Source: Bugulina stolonifera (Eukaryota; Bryozoa; Gymnolaemata; Cheilostomatida; Bugulidae). From it: DNA of 64,000 bases. The stretch lies in assembly GCA_935421135.1 (NCBI GenBank), contig OW285190.1:9868501-9932500 (forward strand). Reading direction: 5' to 3'. Shown piece after piece: positions 24,399-38,000 of this stretch. Each line of letters starts with the position of its first letter. Within the stretch, counting starts at the first letter, position 1. The translations under genes were made by a program, and so were the position numbers. Below the pieces are notes generated by a model. The model was not told the origin of the DNA. It worked only from the letters and a program-made list of their open reading frames with translations, and did not search any database.

Positions 24399-25163
24399 CT
24401 ATGTAACAGATTGTTCAGATTCTTGGTTCTCCAGGGCTTGTAGTTTGAGTTGTGTTTGAGCAATGTCACTAAGCGCTTGCTGTATTTGTTCAAGTAAGTC
24501 TTCCCCTGTTTTCACCACCTGCTCCAGATTCCTCGCAGCCTCATCATTTTCCACCTCCAACCTCTGTAATGCACTCATCTGCAAGCACATACAACGCAAT
24601 GCAACAAGTGAATAAAGACACAGCCAATGACTGCGCACAGGAGTGTACCCGATGATACAATCATCGTCAATGACATTATATAGTCAAATCAAAAAGTATG
24701 GAAATACCTGAAGGTCCATGGAAGCTTCTTCATTTGGTAAATGGTCTATCAAGTAGTCAATATCCTTTGCAGTTCTGGCAATCAGCTGAGCGAATAACAG
24801 AGCAAAGTCTAAAATCAGACAGAAACTAAGAGTTGAAACTGTTTATGCCTTTATCAACAAACTATATTTATTATAGCATAAGTACCCTGTATCAATTTTA
24901 CCTTCAGGTGGTTGAACGGGTGGTGATGAAGACTCTTTACCAAAACCAGGAAATGGCGTAGGAGTTGCGTTCTGTTGCAGACACCCGATACTATTTGTAA
25001 AATGTTCCGCCATCTGCAACATAAATATATATCTGATTAACAGTCAGGTCACATTCACAGTATCCCCAAAATAGTATTATATACGGTATGAGACATAATC
25101 TACATGGTAATTAGACTGTACCTGATTAACAGCATCTTGAAGTTGGGTTAGTCTATCTGCCAT
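24399..25163 (-). CDS. MED21: Mediator complex subunit 21
   Basis: Four exons on the minus strand: 25163-25122, 25013-24902, 24808-24708, 24578-24399. Phases agree and give 144 aa, the same length as human MED21. MED21 (Srb7) pairs with MED7 in the middle module of Mediator, the RNA polymerase II coactivator in the nucleus. The N-terminus [14 protein letters not shown] is almost identical to the human protein; then [11 protein letters not shown], a Pro/Ser linker, [20 protein letters not shown] and a C-terminal coiled coil from [19 protein letters not shown] through [20 protein letters not shown]. The linker is the variable part. No domain is missing. About 660 bases separate its 3' end from the small gene at 23560-23738. 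Confidence 0.95.
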
Positions 25164-25632
25164 AATTGATGATTCACTCCAGTCATTCAACTGTATTCTG
25201 GTGTAGCCTATAGTCTCCAATAACTACAATGTCAATATTTTTCATTGCTCATGTCATCGAGATGAAACTCTGCACCGAGAAGAGTTTTTATATACTGATA
25301 CTGGTAGCCAATGATAAATTTACACAGCAGGTATAGACAATATAAAATGATTTAAAGGTCATATAAAGGGTACAAAGCTCCTCTCCCCCCCCCCCCCCAA
25401 TGGGAAACGACACATTGGCGATGTCAGCCGTCTTTCCAAAATTCCGTTTACATTACGGGAAAAATTCTATGAAAATCCTAGCACCAGGTTTAGTGGATTT
25501 ATAAACAAATTATAATAAAACTAAAATTAATATAAGCAATAATCATAATGATCCGCCTCACGACGATTATCGTTGATAATCATATCATTATCATCCACGA
25601 TAGAATAACCATGATAACGACTTACAATTTAA
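25164..25632. other. MED21 upstream region with a C14 homopolymer
   Basis: Holds a run of 14 C at 25385-25398 and a stretch rich in short inverted words (GATTATCGTTGATAATCATA, 25560-25620). Likely promoter or intergenic DNA; no gene supported. Confidence 0.45.
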
Positions 25633-25758
25633 ATGGATAGTCAAGATAATAATCAAACTCCCCTTTACTTCAAACTTGCCAATCCTGCCAGTACACTAGA
25701 CCAAGTAGGATCAGAAGAGGTATCCCTGATGTGGGGTGATAAGGACATTGAGGGATGA
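25633..25758 (+). CDS. 41-codon open frame (candidate small protein)
   Basis: Reads MDSQDNNQTPLYFKLANPAS, then TLDQVGSEEVSLMWGDKDIE G and TGA. Composition is protein-like and differs from the flanking AT-rich DNA, but no splice partners and no family were found. It could be a fragment of a gene or pseudogene. Confidence 0.25.
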   Translation: MDSQDNNQTPLYFKLANPASTLDQVGSEEVSLMWGDKDIEG

Positions 25759-25915
25759 TGTAGGCCTAGCTATTTTCCTTGACAAGGTTATTACCATAAG
25801 ACATCCCATTTTGTAAGTAGAGGTTGCACCAGGGAACCATTAAGAAGAGCTCTTTACAACCAAGTCACTATTCTGTAGCTGCCTTGTTTAGCGTACAGAT
25901 CTTTTAAGGTCATGG

Positions 25916-26440
25916 TCAGTTTGTAGCAGCAAACTGTAGTGAAGTGAAGCTCCGATACAGGAAGGAATTCCTGTAGTCTGTGTCCTTAATTTGAGACAGG
26001 TGACTGGACAGTTTATGGAATTCACAAATTTCATCGCTTGGAGTAGAGACAATCTACTGCATGTACATTAGATTATCGCCACTAAACTCTTTACCAGAAG
26101 AGCCAACAAAGTAAGGAAGGTCGATTATGTAGATTAGGGATAGGCTAGTACTGGGCTAAGGGCTGGTTTTTAGGGCACCTCTGAGGTTATAGATCATGCT
26201 GTAAACATCTTCCTATCAATTATAAGAGATTGCGTCTATGTCTGTCTATGTATCCAGTCAAACAAATTGCTCTCATTCTTAGTTGTGGATGTAAACTTAC
26301 ATCACTGATACAGTATTGTCAAAAGTATTGGTTGGATCTAAAACAGCCTCATAGACACTTTCCCTTTTGCTGATTTTGCTGCATATCTCATGTAGAGTGG
26401 AGCAGACTCTCTTACATGACAGCCACTGTTGGAAACCATA
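25916..26440 (-). CDS. two candidate 3' exons of an unrecognised gene
   Basis: Exon 26440-26312 after a CATCAG acceptor reads YGFQQWLSCKRVCSTLHEIC, then SKISKRESVYEAVLDPTNTF DNT. Exon 26053-25916 after GCAGTAG reads IVSTPSDEICEFHKLSSHLS and continues to QFAATN and TGA. They join in phase 0 only if the weaker donor at 26311 (ACT|GTATCA) is used. The better donor 11 bases further on (GAT|GTAAGT) would change the frame of the second exon, which is also open. No upstream exons were found; those should lie in or beyond the AT-rich block. Helical and Cys-containing; function unknown. Confidence 0.3.
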
Positions 26441-26689
26441 CTGATGACTAGGCAACCAATTACCCATGATTCCCAGAATTAATTATATCAATACAAAAAG
26501 ACATTGACTCATTGTTATTACATTGTTCTATCTCAGCTATAATTCATTGCTCTGCATCAGGCGGTTAGCCTTAAAATTTTAAGTCAAATTTGTGTAGGCC
26601 TATGTTGGCTGCAAAGTAAGGAATACACACTATCAGGAAGGGTCAGGAGGTATACAATAACAATATAAACACAGCATAAACATTACGAT

Positions 26690-27520
26690 TTAATAGGTAT
26701 CACAATTACATATTATACCATCAGTAGATGATATATTTTGCTTTAATGATAAACTTTTGCTTTATAATTATAACAATACGAAATATAATTGTTGTTATTA
26801 TATATTTCATTAAGATCAATAAATATTTTATATGCTATGCTAATGCTTGCTTCACCTTCTACCTCTCGCCTATCAATTATCAATAGGCTCTACTCATTGA
26901 TTAATTCTATCATTTTTTGTATAAATTATTTCATTGTTATTGTAATTAATTAAATTATTAATGTAATGCGTAATTATAATTTATTACTATATGATTATTA
27001 ATATTCCATACGTGCAAAACCAATAAATATTTATTAACATAATAATTATAACAATGATAATAATTGATTAATTCACCATTATTTATTATTATAATTAGTA
27101 TTATAATTATATAATATTTAATAATATAATTATTATAATTATTACTAATCATAAGATAATTATTAAATAAATATCTATATTAATATTTAAACAATATAAT
27201 ATCAATAATTCATCAATATGAATATTAATTATATTATAATTATTAATTTAATAATTAATGTTTTATCAATTAATAATTATAATAATAATATAATACTATA
27301 AAATAATTATATTATATTAATATTTATTATAAAATAAATATCAATATGAATATATATTTAATTAATTTATATTTTTCTTTTATTATTAATTAATTATTAT
27401 TATATTATAATTATTAATAATATATAAAAATATAAATATAAAATATATAAATTTATAAAATAATATAATTAATAATATAAAAATTTAAATCAAATTTAGT
27501 TAACAAGTTTCCCAAGACTG
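26690..27520. repeat. very AT-rich low-complexity block
   Basis: Roughly 800 bases composed almost only of A and T, with abundant ATTATT, TAATTA and TATAAT words and many short inverted repeats. Open frames here (poly Asn/Ile/Tyr) are compositional artefacts. Confidence 0.85.
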
Positions 27521-28363
27521 TCACAACTGAATGCTGGCGCTGAAGACTAGGATTACTCAACACTTTCGGGGTATAACTAGATCTAAACTTGAATCACGGA
27601 TTATATCCAGAGTTTCCACTAGAAACTTTTTAGTAACTTCATTTTGATGAAATCCTTGAAAATAAAAAATAAATACTACATAGACCAGGATCATAACATT
27701 TTTAAGTTGTGTAATTTATGGCTACTAACTTAAAAAGGGCTTAGGCTACTTCGTTGTTGATGTAAAATTGCGCCAAGGCTAACAACTGAGCTCCTAGGAG
27801 TTTCTATCGTTTGCTTAGTAGGCAATCCCATTTTCAATGAGAATTGATCATTGCGAAACTTGTAAATCTCCTTTGATCGCCCTATGACTTCCTTTCAAAA
27901 AATTTATCGAGAAGTTTAGGTGTGCTTTGTACGTTTCGTGTCAACATTTGACTTAAACGTAAGTACCTATTAATATTTTATTGATATAAATTGCTCTATG
28001 GTATTGCTGAGGTGTATAAGCTTCCGTTCAGGCTAGTGGTTTTCTGGTTACAATAGGGCTACAGTCGATTCATAGTGAAAACCAGCCGGAAAATTGACCA
28101 ACAGGTGTTCAGTGTTGTGACCACCATCGAGTTCTGATTGTATTGTTCCAATGGAAATGTTACCGTTACTATTGCCGTGGATGTTTATATATATATGCCA
28201 TCACAGAGTGTTTATAATAAAGCTCATCATAGCCTGATTAGTTTAAGTTTGTGAAATCGTTGATAAATAATTATTTTATAATTTAATACCATTCATTTCA
28301 TGAGGTGCCTATCTTGTCATTGTTGTATTTCATTTTATCTTTTTTGGTGTTTGTTGCTTTAGC
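27521..28363. other. RPLP2 upstream region
   Basis: No coding exon recognised. A polypyrimidine-AG (TGTTTGTTGCTTTAG) ends one base before the RPLP2 start codon, so a 5' UTR exon and intron of that gene probably lie here. Confidence 0.5.
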
Positions 28364-28801
28364 ATGCGTTACGTAGCAGCATACTTGCTTGCTGTGCTGG
28401 GAGGCAATGAGTCCCCATCAGCTGCCGACATCAAGTCCATCTTGAGCAGTGTCGGTGTTGAAGCTGTAGATACTCAACTGAAGATGGTTGTTGATAACTT
28501 GAAGGGCAAGAATATCGATGAGCTTATTGAAGAAGGTAATATTGCATTTGATTGTAACTTGGTATCAGCTATGTCTATAGCATGGCAAGCATCATACACA
28601 GTATTTTAGCAGATTTTAGCTGGCCCTGTTCTTTCTGTAGGTATGGGCAAATTGGCCAGTATGCCATCAGGTGGTGGTGGAGGCGGAGGTGCTGCTGGAG
28701 CTCCTGCAGCTGCTGCTGCTGCAGAAGCACCAAAAGAGGAAAAGAAACCTGAGCCAGAGTCTGAATCTGATGACGACATGGGATTTGACCTCTTTGGCTA
28801 A
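28364..28801 (+). CDS. RPLP2: 60S acidic ribosomal protein P2
   Basis: Two coding exons, 28364-28535 and 28641-28801, joined in phase 1. The 110-aa product matches the family length. P2 forms dimers with P1 on P0 to make the ribosomal stalk that recruits elongation factors. The helical dimerisation domain MRYVAAYLLAVLGG through IDELIEEG is followed by a Gly/Ala hinge (ASMPSGGGGGGGAAGAP) and the conserved acidic C-terminus ESDDDMGFDLFG, the stalk signature. A 5' UTR intron is likely because the ATG directly follows a splice acceptor. The poly-A signal AATAAA is at 28832. Confidence 0.96.
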
Positions 28802-28831
28802 TTGTCTGTACCCTTCCTCTGATCAGTTTGA

Positions 28832-28837
28832 AATAAA
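28832..28837 (+). terminator. poly-A signal of RPLP2
   Basis: AATAAA 31 bases after the stop codon, the usual position for a short ribosomal-protein 3' UTR. Confidence 0.7.
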
Positions 28838-29062
28838 GTAAAATATAAATGCCTATTTCTGGTAATTCGTAAATGAGAAAGCAAAACACATTTTCAACAA
28901 ACTATAATAACTGTCATCAGCTTAGAACAATGTAAATGTAGTAGGCAAAAGAAACATGTTATTGCTCAAAGTTAACATAGTTACATGTTTTATTTATTAC
29001 ATTGGTTGTTTAAGAAATGTGGAGTGCACTTCTTCATAACATTCTGCATAGTTAATTTGACC

Positions 29063-32000
29063 TCAAGATCCCCTCTGCATATATAGACCTCGTTTTGAGT
29101 ACTGCAGGCTGCCAGCAAAGTGATCGAGTGTATTCAATGTAGCCAGGTAGTAGAAGGATAGGGCATGGTCCATTTGAGTTGTATTTAGCGTTCCCATCAT
29201 AGATTTAAAAGCAGCTGAGTGAGCAAGGTCAACGTGTTGAGCTTTCTCAGTTTGAGAAACTGTTCTTATAGCAGCAGCTGTTGTGGTGCCATTGTTGATT
29301 GCTTCTTTTGCTACAGTGGATACAAATAGAGATGGTAGTTGCACTACTTTCATAATTATTTGCTTTGGTTACACTTTGCCAACATATTGGATAACATGAA
29401 TGTATAAGGTTCAAAGATGTGTGAACATTTGGTTATAGATATAATTAGTGTTCTGGTAAATGTCCGAACCTTGATATTCAACCTTGGTTGTTAGCAACTC
29501 TGTCTGAAGCTCAATCGCCCGCTGCTTCTGATATGCAAGTTCTTTCTCTATGTCTGTTCTAATAACCAAAAGTTTTAGCTTTCTCTCGAGTACCCTCTCT
29601 GGCAAGTGGAGATTCTGATAGTTGACCAAATATACAGTTATCCCCCAATCAGCTACAAGTATTATTAGCACAAAATGAGTTGGGTGCAGAAGTGGAGAAA
29701 TTTGAGATGCTAGTAGGCTCGTTCTTCGCCAAAACTGAAGCAGGAGAAGTTGTCTTCTCTGTATTTTGTTAGGCTGCCCCAACCACAAACAAGGAACTAT
29801 CAAAATTTCTCCACTACAGTACAAAATACAATCCTGGGGCAGACATGGCAGGGAAGCTCCTGCAAAAGTGAAATTGTGACCAACCAGTGATACTGTTTTA
29901 ATCTAGTGCTACGTGAACCACAGATGAGCAAACATTACAGTACATACGAGAAAACTGTAGCTGAAAATATACTCCAACAGCTATCCACATCATAGAAGTT
30001 GAATGGTGAGGGCGTGTACAATAGAACACACAGATTCAGTTTGTAGGTACTGACTGTCACTATTACTATATGGTTATATGTAACCATTTTGCCCCCAGAA
30101 TTGTTATGATCTACAGTGTATATACATGTACAGTGGAACTTGCTTAATTCAATCTTGGATAATTCAAAAACTTGGTTAGTTCAAACTTAACCTTGATCCC
30201 TGCTGAGCGCTATATAAATAGCTTCAAATAATTCAAACTTCATGCGGCCTAGACGCACACTATAATCAATGATGATACTATCACAGCCAGGATTAGTCAC
30301 CTAATCATTGTTGCTAGTAGTTGGTAGTTATTAGTAGTTACTACTGCAATATGATTGTTTCTGCTCAAACTAAGCTGAGAAAACCCACTACTTGCTTTAC
30401 TGTTCCTTAGCTAAATGCGTTTTTATACTGTTGTCCTGTACACGTGATGCATGTCATTATATAAAATGAAGGGATCACGCAATTCAAACCAATCATGGTG
30501 GTCCCTCAGAGTTTGAATTAAGCAAGTTCCACTGTAGTTGCATACTTACAAAACTTTTTGTTCAAAGCATCATGTAATAGTTCCTCCACATATTCCCTTC
30601 TCAGCAGATAATCTTGCTGTGAAAGGCGAGGTCCATAGTTACGTATAGCAGTTTTGGTGGCTGCTTCTATAACATGTGCATGGTCACCAGCATAGTCTTT
30701 CCATAGTGCCCCAATGCTATCAAATCTACACATAGTATCAAACTCGGTCTAAACACACTGTAGAAGGTTTGAAACCATGGCACTAATATGGGTAAAATCA
30801 CTTCCATTATTATAACATTTTTACTGCATGATGATGAGATAGATAAACGCTTATTTCGTGAACCTTTGTGTGCAGTTGTCAAAACCACCTAAAGGTATGA
30901 CAACTCCCCACAAAGGCTCAAATGATTTTAACTACATGCCATGGCTAATACACCAAACATCTACCTGGCTTGTAATCGAAGCGTCGCAACCATGTAAATC
31001 TGTGAAAGTGTTTACATAATTGTGATAATACATGTAACTTCAAGAAAACTGTTCAAATGAGCACTTCATGGTTGGATACCCTTGGCAATCCCTATGGATA
31101 GTGGTTCGCGGTCTGTAGCTTAGTCTACCTGTGTGCCCTAGTTTCGTGATTTTAGGTTGCTGTGTTGAAAGCATATTAGAAATTATTTGGGAGTTATTTC
31201 TTAAGGTCTTATAGAGCAACGTAAGGTCTCTCCAAAATTAAAACATGTAAAATAAAGTTTACTTACTTGAGAAAGTAATAAACTTGTACTTTAATAGACA
31301 CATCAACATTGTCTTGAGTAAACATGCCCAAGTTGTTGAATTCAATGGTCTGAATGGTTCGGTTGAGATAGATAAACTCTCTATCAGCCCCGAGGACGTA
31401 GCATCCATGCTGATAAACACGGTCAGTGTGCACCCTTCCAGTTGACTTTGTTTTCGCTAGAGCATACTAAAATATAGTTGCATAGTACACGAGCAGTGTG
31501 AACCTACATGGCTATGACAATGGGTGACTGCAGGAGACGACGCAAGCTTAGTCATGGTGTCTCTTTCAACTGTTGTTGGGCATTAGACTCGCTACCCAGT
31601 AAACAAAATTACGTTTTTGCATACCATTCTGAGCGGGATGTTAGATCATAATGTAAAATAAGTTCATGCATAATTGTTACATCAAATACAACATACACTT
31701 ACACATGTATATTATGATTCAACATCTTGGTCAGAACATTCTATATGAATGTCACACACCAACAATATAGCCACTTAACAGGTTCAATGTTTTACAGGCA
31801 GAGGGGTATTACATATAAATTATTATTTTTGCAGCCAATAAGAGAATGAATATAATGACTTGAATGCATAGCCATATTCTATATGGAGAGCTAAACCAAT
31901 TCAAAACATGATAAATTGTTTCAATTGTCCACGTGTGAGTCATAAATGGAATTGTCTACTCGTGCTACTTAGTGCGCACACTCAAAAGTTACATGTAATA

Positions 32001-35000
32001 CATGTATAATGTCATGCAAGTTAGTTACCTGGTAATATTGTACATAACTGAACTGGAAAGGGAACAGGGCTACAAACAGTATCAGTAGACTGACGACCAT
32101 GGATACAATAATGATTGTCCTTTTGGTTGAGGCTGTTGCAGATCCACCCATCCTACACCGTCTAAAGGCACCTCTGCAATGTTATACAAACAGGTATAAG
32201 ATACAGAATACTAGGTATAGTCCATTACACATTATATATACGTGTACATTGTATATACATTATGCATTAGAATATAATATATTATACCATTTAGTTTCCA
32301 AACATTCCCTCTTTATACAGTGATGCATTCGTTCAAGATGGACTGGTACAGAAAACTGAACATTCACACTACATGTAGCTAAAGGGCAGACAAATCCTTA
32401 TAATATTGTCTGATACATACAAGATCCGGTGGCCCAGCGAGGTATCTCTATATTCAGGGGTGGGAGGTCTGCTTGAACGAACACTATCCGCCTCTCCGCC
32501 GGAGCCACCCTCAGGGTCATAAGTGGAACCACTCTCAAGGTCACTACTAGCTCCAACAGCTGCAGTGGCAGCCTCCCCCTCAGCTGCTCATAACATTATA
32601 ACACAATGGCTACATCTACATGAGTACTCGTATATCAGTGTGGTACCGAGTGTGGAGGGGGTATTACATATACATTATTATTTTTGCAGTTGTTTTATAT
32701 ACAGGAGTTCAGAACAATTTCACAGTAAGTATCGCTAAGTGTAGAAGTCAAGCAGCATTCATTAGTGACTATAACAGTGAAAGACCCTTTAGTGACTAGC
32801 TATTTATATACAATATGCATGTATGTAGTTCCTCGTTTTATGCACCTTCCGTTTTGCTTACAGTCTTAACAAGGCAACGCTTCTAGTCGCCTCCATAACT
32901 ACTTATAAAATTATGATAAAACATACTATAATTATATAGCATTACACTTATAATAATCGTACCTATATGAGCATAAGTCGGTGGAGGTTCGTCACGCCCC
33001 CCTGCAGCCTCGCCTGTTTCTGGGTCTATCAAAGAGAATCTAGTCTCAACATCCTCGGAGAAAGTAGTCTCCAGTGGTCTAGATATACCGGCAGCTACCC
33101 GTGACACAGCTACATTGTAAGCTGGAGGGGCGGGTGTTTCTCCCTCCCCATCTCTGCCACCCATTTCTTGTAGCTCAACCCCGTTATTTTCGCCATTATT
33201 ACGACCTGTATACCAAACATAATCAACATGGGGCATTTTCAGATACAACTATAAGCCATCAATGATACGCACGCCAGTTATACTAAAATAAAATCTAGTA
33301 GCTGAAAATCTACACTAATTTACGTGTGAAAGAGTTTATCCACTACTTTTAAGAGTTTAAAAACAAAGACCTACAACTATAGTTAAACAACCCAGTAATC
33401 TAGGTAAAAAACACTATGCTATAGTAAATATAATACACTACCCCATTAATTCTAAACTAGTAAAGCATGAGCCAGCAAAGATGAAGCAAATTAGCAGAAA
33501 GTAAAATAATGTGAAGAAGTAACATATAAATGTTGTATAATTGACATTCACACCTGGTACAACTCTAGGTATACTACAACTAACCATCACGGGGAAGGGT
33601 GGACGATGCTAAAACTGCTGCAGCTAAAAGCGTTGTAGATTCATCAGCTGACGACGAATGGTCAGAATCGGATGCATTTCCTGGCACGCTGCCAATGTTT
33701 TCCCTACTTCCTATCACAGCATTAGCAGGTAAAACATATTAGAAGCATACAAACAGGTGTAAAGCAATATTGTGATCACATGGATGAAGAGTGACAAACC
33801 ACGAAACCATTAAAGGACACATTAGCAATATTGTCTCCATTCAAATAGGACAAATTAAGGAAAACCAGGTCAAAAGATTCTAGTAAGCCAAATGAGAATT
33901 GTCTGCCCTTTAAAATTAAATATTCAGAGAGCAGACAACTGCCCATATTTGCATTGATCATCTTTTTGAGAAGCCCATTAAGACCAAGCAGTTTTGCCAT
34001 GGATAAATTATAGAAAGAAACTTCATGATGAAATATTGCAATAAGTTTTCAGTCAGCATTGTGCCCAGGTTCGAGCAACAAACATTTTGAAAAATTTTAG
34101 TAATAAATCTAAATTTTACCATAAAGTGCACCTCTAATTGACTCTGCATTAGACTACTATGTACACAGAAAGAAGGTTTTTATCTGCAAACACATGGGCT
34201 TCTAAGTGAATTTGAACTTTACTGGAAAAAGAAGATAAACGATCAAATTGACCAATCAGGTGAAAAGCAACATGCACATAATATTAAAAAGAAGCAAACC
34301 AAGACACTGTAAAAATAGGCATATAACAGTAGGCCTACCACACCAAGGAAATGTGCAACAACAGTCAACCAAACGGTGTATTATTAGCATGTGTATGTAG
34401 GTGTGTAATAAAGGACATAGTGTTATACTACTATATGCGAGACTCAACCAATATCTATCTTTAGCGTTGATAATACACTGCCACAAAATCACTGGATTAA
34501 TCATCGATGATACCTTATATTCATATCTATACAATCACTAACCGAGTTTGACTACTGCTTTGTGATAGGTGGGTGGATCCATAGGTGGAAGCCGGGCTCT
34601 GTTTGACATTAGCGCCGAGTAGCTTGGTAGACGATGGGTGTCACCCTCAGCAGCTACAGGCGTGTCTACGTCCTCATCTGCTTGAGGTACAAATGGTGAG
34701 TGGGTACGTACATTCTCCTCTTCACCCACTGATATAGAGGGTCTTGGAGACGGGGTAAGTGCGACTACAGGAAATAAGATCACCATGCATCGGATATTGC
34801 GGTTCCATGCTTCAAGTAGTTCTATTCATAAGAACTGGAGTTATCATCCCCTGTACGTGATATGGATGACAACTCCACACAAAGGTTTCAAGGTGAATCT
34901 TAAATATTAACAGAACCGATCACACCACTATACTAAAGTATGTAGAAACACTAAAATGTGTGCTATTCTGACATTACTAACTGTTAATTAAATTAACACA

Positions 35001-38000
35001 GCAGTGGCGGATTTTGAACTTTGGGGAAGGGGTGGCTCCATGGATGGGTGGAGATAAATGGTCCAGGAGCATTTGAGACAATGCATCTGTCTTTATATGA
35101 AGGTTTAGTGTAAAACTCAACCTACTCAAGTAGTAAAAGATATGGAACTGCACAAGTCATGAAAACCAATACTATTCATACCTAAGAATGTCCAGATTAG
35201 TTGAATTTCGAGTCTGACCTGTGGTCATGATCAACAGGTTAGATGTTAGATGATAAAATTGCTACAAGCTGTGACTGACAATAACTGAATCCTTTCTGTG
35301 CCCAGAATACTACAGTTCTCTTAAATAGTACTGGAGTGGAAGACTGAGGGGGATGTATACATTATAAAGATATAACAATTTATTTCAACTGAAGTTTAGA
35401 TGGACTAATGTGTAATATTTATTTTAAAAAGAGAATAGGTAATTCTGCCTGAGATACAATCATGAACTATTGAAATAAACTATGAGAATACAATAATAAA
35501 ATAATGTACTACATGTAGATGTAAGTGCGCCAGGTAAATATGAGTATTAGTCAGATATTGGGTTTGATAAAAGCAGGCGTCTTCTTTTCATTCTAATGAA
35601 AGTGTCTGCTAATGACTCGAGTGGTATTTGGTGCAGGAGATCCTTGTGTTTGTAGCCAAGAACGAAAGTGTTAAGTGACTGTTGGCCCAAGGATGATCTC
35701 AATTTACTCTTAATGAACTTGAGAGTAGAATTTGCCCTTTCTGTGCTGGCACTTGTAACAGGCATAGTTAGGAGCAGTTTTAGTAAGTAATGGATGTTAG
35801 GAAAATTTATACTCTCCTCTGAAATGCTGTAGGACTCTTGTAGGGAGCCAGTGGCACACTCTGTGGATTCAAACTTGCAGTACCACATGCTCAGTTCCTG
35901 CCTAAGAGTATTTTCAGAAGGCAAATCCTCTTTGTGGGCTTCTGAGAAGGCAATAATGTCAGCTATGTAGTCCTTCTTTCCTCTTTCCAGCATAATCGAA
36001 GGCACTAGTGAAAACCCTAAAATATTTAGGTCATAACTTGCAGTCCAGAGTTTTGTTAAGGTATACTCTATCCACCTGCATTGTATGATATAACAAATGA
36101 TAATTTCACAGTAAGCAAGCACCACTTACAACACTAAAAGGAAAACCTACTACTAGCATCTTATATTCATTCACTTACTCTATCCCTATAGGTAATGTTC
36201 TGACTGGTTGACTAAATGACAAGTCATAATGCATATTCTAGAAGTTGCTTTCCCCATGAAGATAAGTACAAAGCTTTGCTAGATAATGGATGAGTACAGG
36301 CTACTGCAAGCAATCAGCAGCAAACTCATCCATTGGGCTAGAGAAAGTGAAAATAAGCCTATTTTGCACTTCTCATAAAGATTTGGTCACTTCACCTCAG
36401 CATAATAAAGGAAAATGCAAAGCTGGTAATATTTAGAACATACCTTTTGAAATCTCAGGTGCAGCTTCAAATCTTCTTTTAAGATCTGCTAGCAAATGGT
36501 CTACATATGGCAAGAAGTAACTAACACGGAAATACTCTTCATTACTCTTTGCAGCAAGATTCGCTCGAAGTGTCTGGCGTGCACAAGTTCTTGGTTGCTT
36601 TAAAGGATGGCCCAGTAACTGTTCCATGCGTCTGGTGAGCGTAGCAAACAATGATAAATCATTTCGACATACTTCCAGAGATGTTATAACATCTTGAACA
36701 TCCCGGTGAGCTGAGCTGATGTCTTTGGTAGTACCTGCAAATGAGCAAATGGACTGTAAAGATAAACAGCATCACAAAAAGTGATGCTAAAATATCGTCA
36801 TGCATAACTCTCTTCTACATCCATCATTCATACAATTTGAAGATTGCGTGTGCACCACTAGTCTCACCTTGTAATTTGATACTGAGATGCTTTGTGTATC
36901 CTAACACATGCTCAGCAATCACAACAGCTACCACAAAAGGTTGGCTTGAGAGGTAAGTTTTTAACCCCACAGCATCTGTAAGGGTTTTGTTCTCCCACTC
37001 TGGCTGTGACATGATATCGAGGCTTTGAAGTATGTAGGGGTAGATTGCCATAAGGTCTTCGATATTTGTGTGCCGTTCAACCCATCTTGTCTCACACATC
37101 ATTTTGATCTAAATACATAATCAAAATTACCTACCACTACAAACAAATGATTACATAGAGCATCAATCAGAAAAAATGTAATATTATGTAGTGAGCCCTA
37201 TATTAATAAAACCCTCCTATACAAAGTACCTTGCAATACCTTGTAATTGCTGTAACTGAACATGCATGGAAGAAACGCAAACATGGCACGGTGCTGTAAA
37301 TACCAACACACCTCTAAATGCCACTAAATCTAACTTACCTTCTTTTTTGCCACTGGTGGATCAGATTCTTCAAGAACTTTCCTCAAGATGGCAGATCTTT
37401 TAGGAGAATAAGTAAAAAATATTCCAAGCCTCTTGATATTCTCCATCATTACTCGGAACTCAGTAACTTTTGACGTAGCATTGAGAGCCAAGTTGAGTCG
37501 ATGGCTAGAGCAATGGTGGAACGTAGCAAGAGGCTGCAACTCTCTGATCCGAGCTTGGCAACCTTTGAACTTGCCACTCATGTTGCCAGCACCATCATAA
37601 GTCTGCGCACGGCAGTCACTAATGCTAAGACCATGTGATTGCAGACATGTAACAATGTTACTAGCAACACTTTCTCCAGAAATGTCATCGAGGTCTATAT
37701 ATTCTAGAAGGCGTTCGTTAACTTTACCTCCTTTAGCAACAGTTCGTATTACAATTGCTAGTTGCTCCATGTTGCTGCAGTCAGTGACCTCATCTGCTGA
37801 GACTGCATATATGAACTTCCCAGTTTGACTTTTTACTTCGTTCATGATTAAACTCTGCAGCTCCCCAAGTATACATTTGATCATGTCCGCTTGAGCGTAC
37901 TTACTGAGGTACGTAGCATAAGTACTGGCCTTTGCTGACTCAAGGTGTTGATGCAAGATAGGATCATGTCTAGCATGGCTAGCAACAGTGGCTTTAAAGT

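Noticed and set aside
28575..28889. 104-codon minus-strand frame with Gln/Leu runs
   Set aside because: Antisense of the Gly/Ala hinge of RPLP2.
29063..32151. SPFH-like gene starting at the Met at 32151 as a separate short gene
   Set aside because: The phase-2 junction 32421/32173 fuses the upstream PPxY exons in frame with this exon, so one longer gene is the simpler model, though an internal promoter remains possible.
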